Assembly (NCBI RefSeq): GCF_030811455.1
Contig: NZ_JAUSQU010000001.1
Span: forward strand, 3,286,001-3,350,000
DNA: 64,000 bases
Origin: Streptosporangium lutulentum
GTDB lineage: Bacteria > Actinomycetota > Actinomycetes > Streptosporangiales > Streptosporangiaceae
Direction of reading: 5' to 3'
Shown here: positions 62,888-64,000 of the stretch, piece after piece
How positions within the stretch are numbered: position 1 is the first letter of the stretch
Layout: each line of letters opens with the position of its first letter
The notes under the pieces: generated by a model
Databases searched by the model: none
What the model saw: only the letters and a program-made list of their open reading frames with translations
What the model was told of the DNA's origin: nothing
Made by a program: the position numbers and the translations under genes

Positions 62888-64000
62888 TCAATGCCTGAAG
62901 ACGCTCACTTCTCCAGGCTCGGTCTCCAGGGCCTCGCGGTTGAACACCAGCAGGCCGAGGAAGAACAGCCCGCCCGCCAGAAGCAGGCCGACCACGATCA
63001 GGACGGGGACCAACGCCCCCGCCGGCACCGCCAGCATGAACAACGCGACGACCGACCACGTCAGCGCGCCGAACGCGACCGGCAGCTCGAAGCGCCCGAG
63101 GTCGAACGCGCCCTTCCTGCGATCCAGCCGTCTGCGCACTCCCAGGTAGAGGATGACCGTCAAGCCGTAGATGATCGCTGGGAGAATCGTCGCCGCCGTG
63201 ATCAGCTCCAGCAGTGCGGCGCCCGGCAGCACGACCATCAGGACGACGCCTATGACGAAGATCAGGATCGTCGCCGGGACCGGCGTGTGCGTGCGCGGAT
63301 CGACCCGCCGCATCAGCCGGTGGGCGGGGAAACGCGAGTCGCGCGACATCGCGAAAACGATCCGCGAGCACGCGGCGTCGAAGCCGACGAGCGTGGCGAG
63401 GCCTATGAGCATCGCGAGCATCAGCCCACCTCCGATGGCGAAATAGTCGGAGGCGTTCTCGGCGACACCGCGCGAGGTGAGGTTGCCGACCGCGCCGTCG
63501 CCCGTGATCGCCACAGCGACGAAAAGCATGATCGCCACCACCACGACGAGCACCAGTTCGAGCCCCACCGCGCTCGCGTTGATCAAACTGACGATGCGCG
63601 TCGAGCCCACCGCGATCAACACCTGGATGAGGAGTACCACGAGCGTGATCAGGCGCGCGGTGCCCTCGTCCGGCTCCAGGCCGATGAGCGGCATGAACGC
63701 CTGGCTGGCAAGCGCGTTGTCGACCGCCACCACGGCGATCGCCAGGTAGCAGAAGGTCAGCCAGCCGAACCCCCAGCCGATCTTCGGGTTGGCCAGCCGC
63801 GAGGCCCATTGGTAGGAGGAGCCGCTGAGCGGGATACGGGCCGCGAACTGCGCGACGATCAACGCCACCAGGGCCTGTCCTACCGCCGCGATGACCCAGA
63901 GCCAGATCCCGATCGGCCCCGCGTTCTGCAACACATCGTCGTATGTCGCGAAGATGCCGACCGCCACCGAGATGAACGCGAACGAGATCGCGAACACCTG
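62888..64000 (-). CDS. APC-family amino acid permease, 5' truncated, internal block missing
   Basis: At least 369 residues; the frame is open through the right edge, so the true start lies beyond it. Family features: FAISFAFISVAVGIFATYDD (helix 1), PLSGSSYQWASRLANPKIGW, then helices 3-6 and ILPAIIYGLTVILYLGVRRR. At about residue 213 (nucleotide ~63360) VGFDAACSRIVFAMSRDSRF joins the end of helix 6 directly to the segment before helix 8; the usual FDxxxNLAEE segment and helix 7, roughly 90-100 residues, are missing in frame. Transport function is doubtful. Confidence 0.8.
   Translation of the reverse strand, partial: QVFAISFAFISVAVGIFATYDDVLQNAGPIGIWLWVIAAVGQALVALIVAQFAARIPLSGSSYQWASRLANPKIGWGFGWLTFCYLAIAVVAVDNALASQAFMPLIGLEPDEGTARLITLVVLLIQVLIAVGSTRIVSLINASAVGLELVLVVVVAIMLFVAVAITGDGAVGNLTSRGVAENASDYFAIGGGLMLAMLIGLATLVGFDAACSRIVFAMSRDSRFPAHRLMRRVDPRTHTPVPATILIFVIGVVLMVVLPGAALLELITAATILPAIIYGLTVILYLGVRRRLDRRKGAFDLGRFELPVAFGALTWSVVALFMLAVPAGALVPVLIVVGLLLAGGLFFLGLLVFNREALETEPGEVSVFRH

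Noticed and set aside
1..64000. tRNA, rRNA, CRISPR arrays, IS elements and prophage attachment sites
   Set aside because: No tRNA-like cloverleaf, no regularly spaced repeats and no transposase or integrase motif was found by eye in any frame.

Overview
The window is high-GC, densely packed DNA with frequent GTG/TTG starts, ATGA/GTGA gene overlaps, rare TTA codons and a very large complement of transcription factors (MarR x3, MerR x2, XRE-cupin, LacI, RpiR, MocR, AraC/GATase, ECF41 sigma, NarL). This points to a filamentous actinobacterium, probably of the Streptosporangiales/Streptomycetales type; the genus cannot be fixed from the sequence alone.

Layout. 1-8.1 kb: a truncated FAD oxidoreductase, a permuted papain-like protein, a carbohydrate operon on the minus strand (ROK kinase, sugar isomerase, Gfo/Idh/MocA dehydrogenase) and a phosphoglucomutase. 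7.3-16.8 kb: accessory metabolism and regulators (frameshifted methyltransferase, XRE-cupin regulator, amidohydrolase, TipA-like MerR protein, lipid kinase, LLM oxidoreductase, FMN reductase, LacI regulator with twin operators, MarR regulator). 17.0-18.2 kb: DUF3040-like protein coupled to an SPFH/slipin protein. 18.3-23.8 kb: a peptidoglycan-recycling island (AnmK, Tat-exported GHL10/DigH-like hydrolase, NagZ, RpiR/MurR-type regulator). 23.8-39.2 kb: LtrA, MerR, GNAT, MarR-epoxide hydrolase, a LuxR relic, a two-component system whose kinase lacks its phospho-acceptor region, an LLM::BBE flavoprotein fusion with a divergent MarR, and a divergent AhpD-like/MocR pair. 39.4-42.7 kb: a zwf-pgi pair ending in a perfect terminator hairpin.

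43.5-57.2 kb is the most interesting segment: a compact non-ribosomal peptide locus. NRPS1 is A-T-C-A-T. NRPS2 is C-A-T-TE fused in one polypeptide to a complete MFS exporter. The thioesterase has a cysteine in place of the usual serine nucleophile, the last adenylation domain reads like an aspartate domain, and the locus is flanked by a GATase-AraC regulator, a second MFS exporter and a PAPS-type sulfotransferase. The inferred product is a short (tripeptide-scale) exported compound, possibly sulfated or cyclised. An AT-rich 0.8-kb leader precedes NRPS1 and NRPS2 carries a TTA codon.

57.4-64 kb: a lipoprotein hydrolase, an NmrA-like gene with a degenerate end, a NUDIX hydrolase, an ECF41 sigma factor next to its probable target (FAD/NAD oxidoreductase, preceded by a perfect CRP-type site), an SPFH fragment and an APC permease that runs off the right edge and seems to lack an internal block. 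Several genes (methyltransferase, LuxR, histidine kinase, NmrA, SPFH fragment, APC permease) look damaged, either by real decay or by assembly error.
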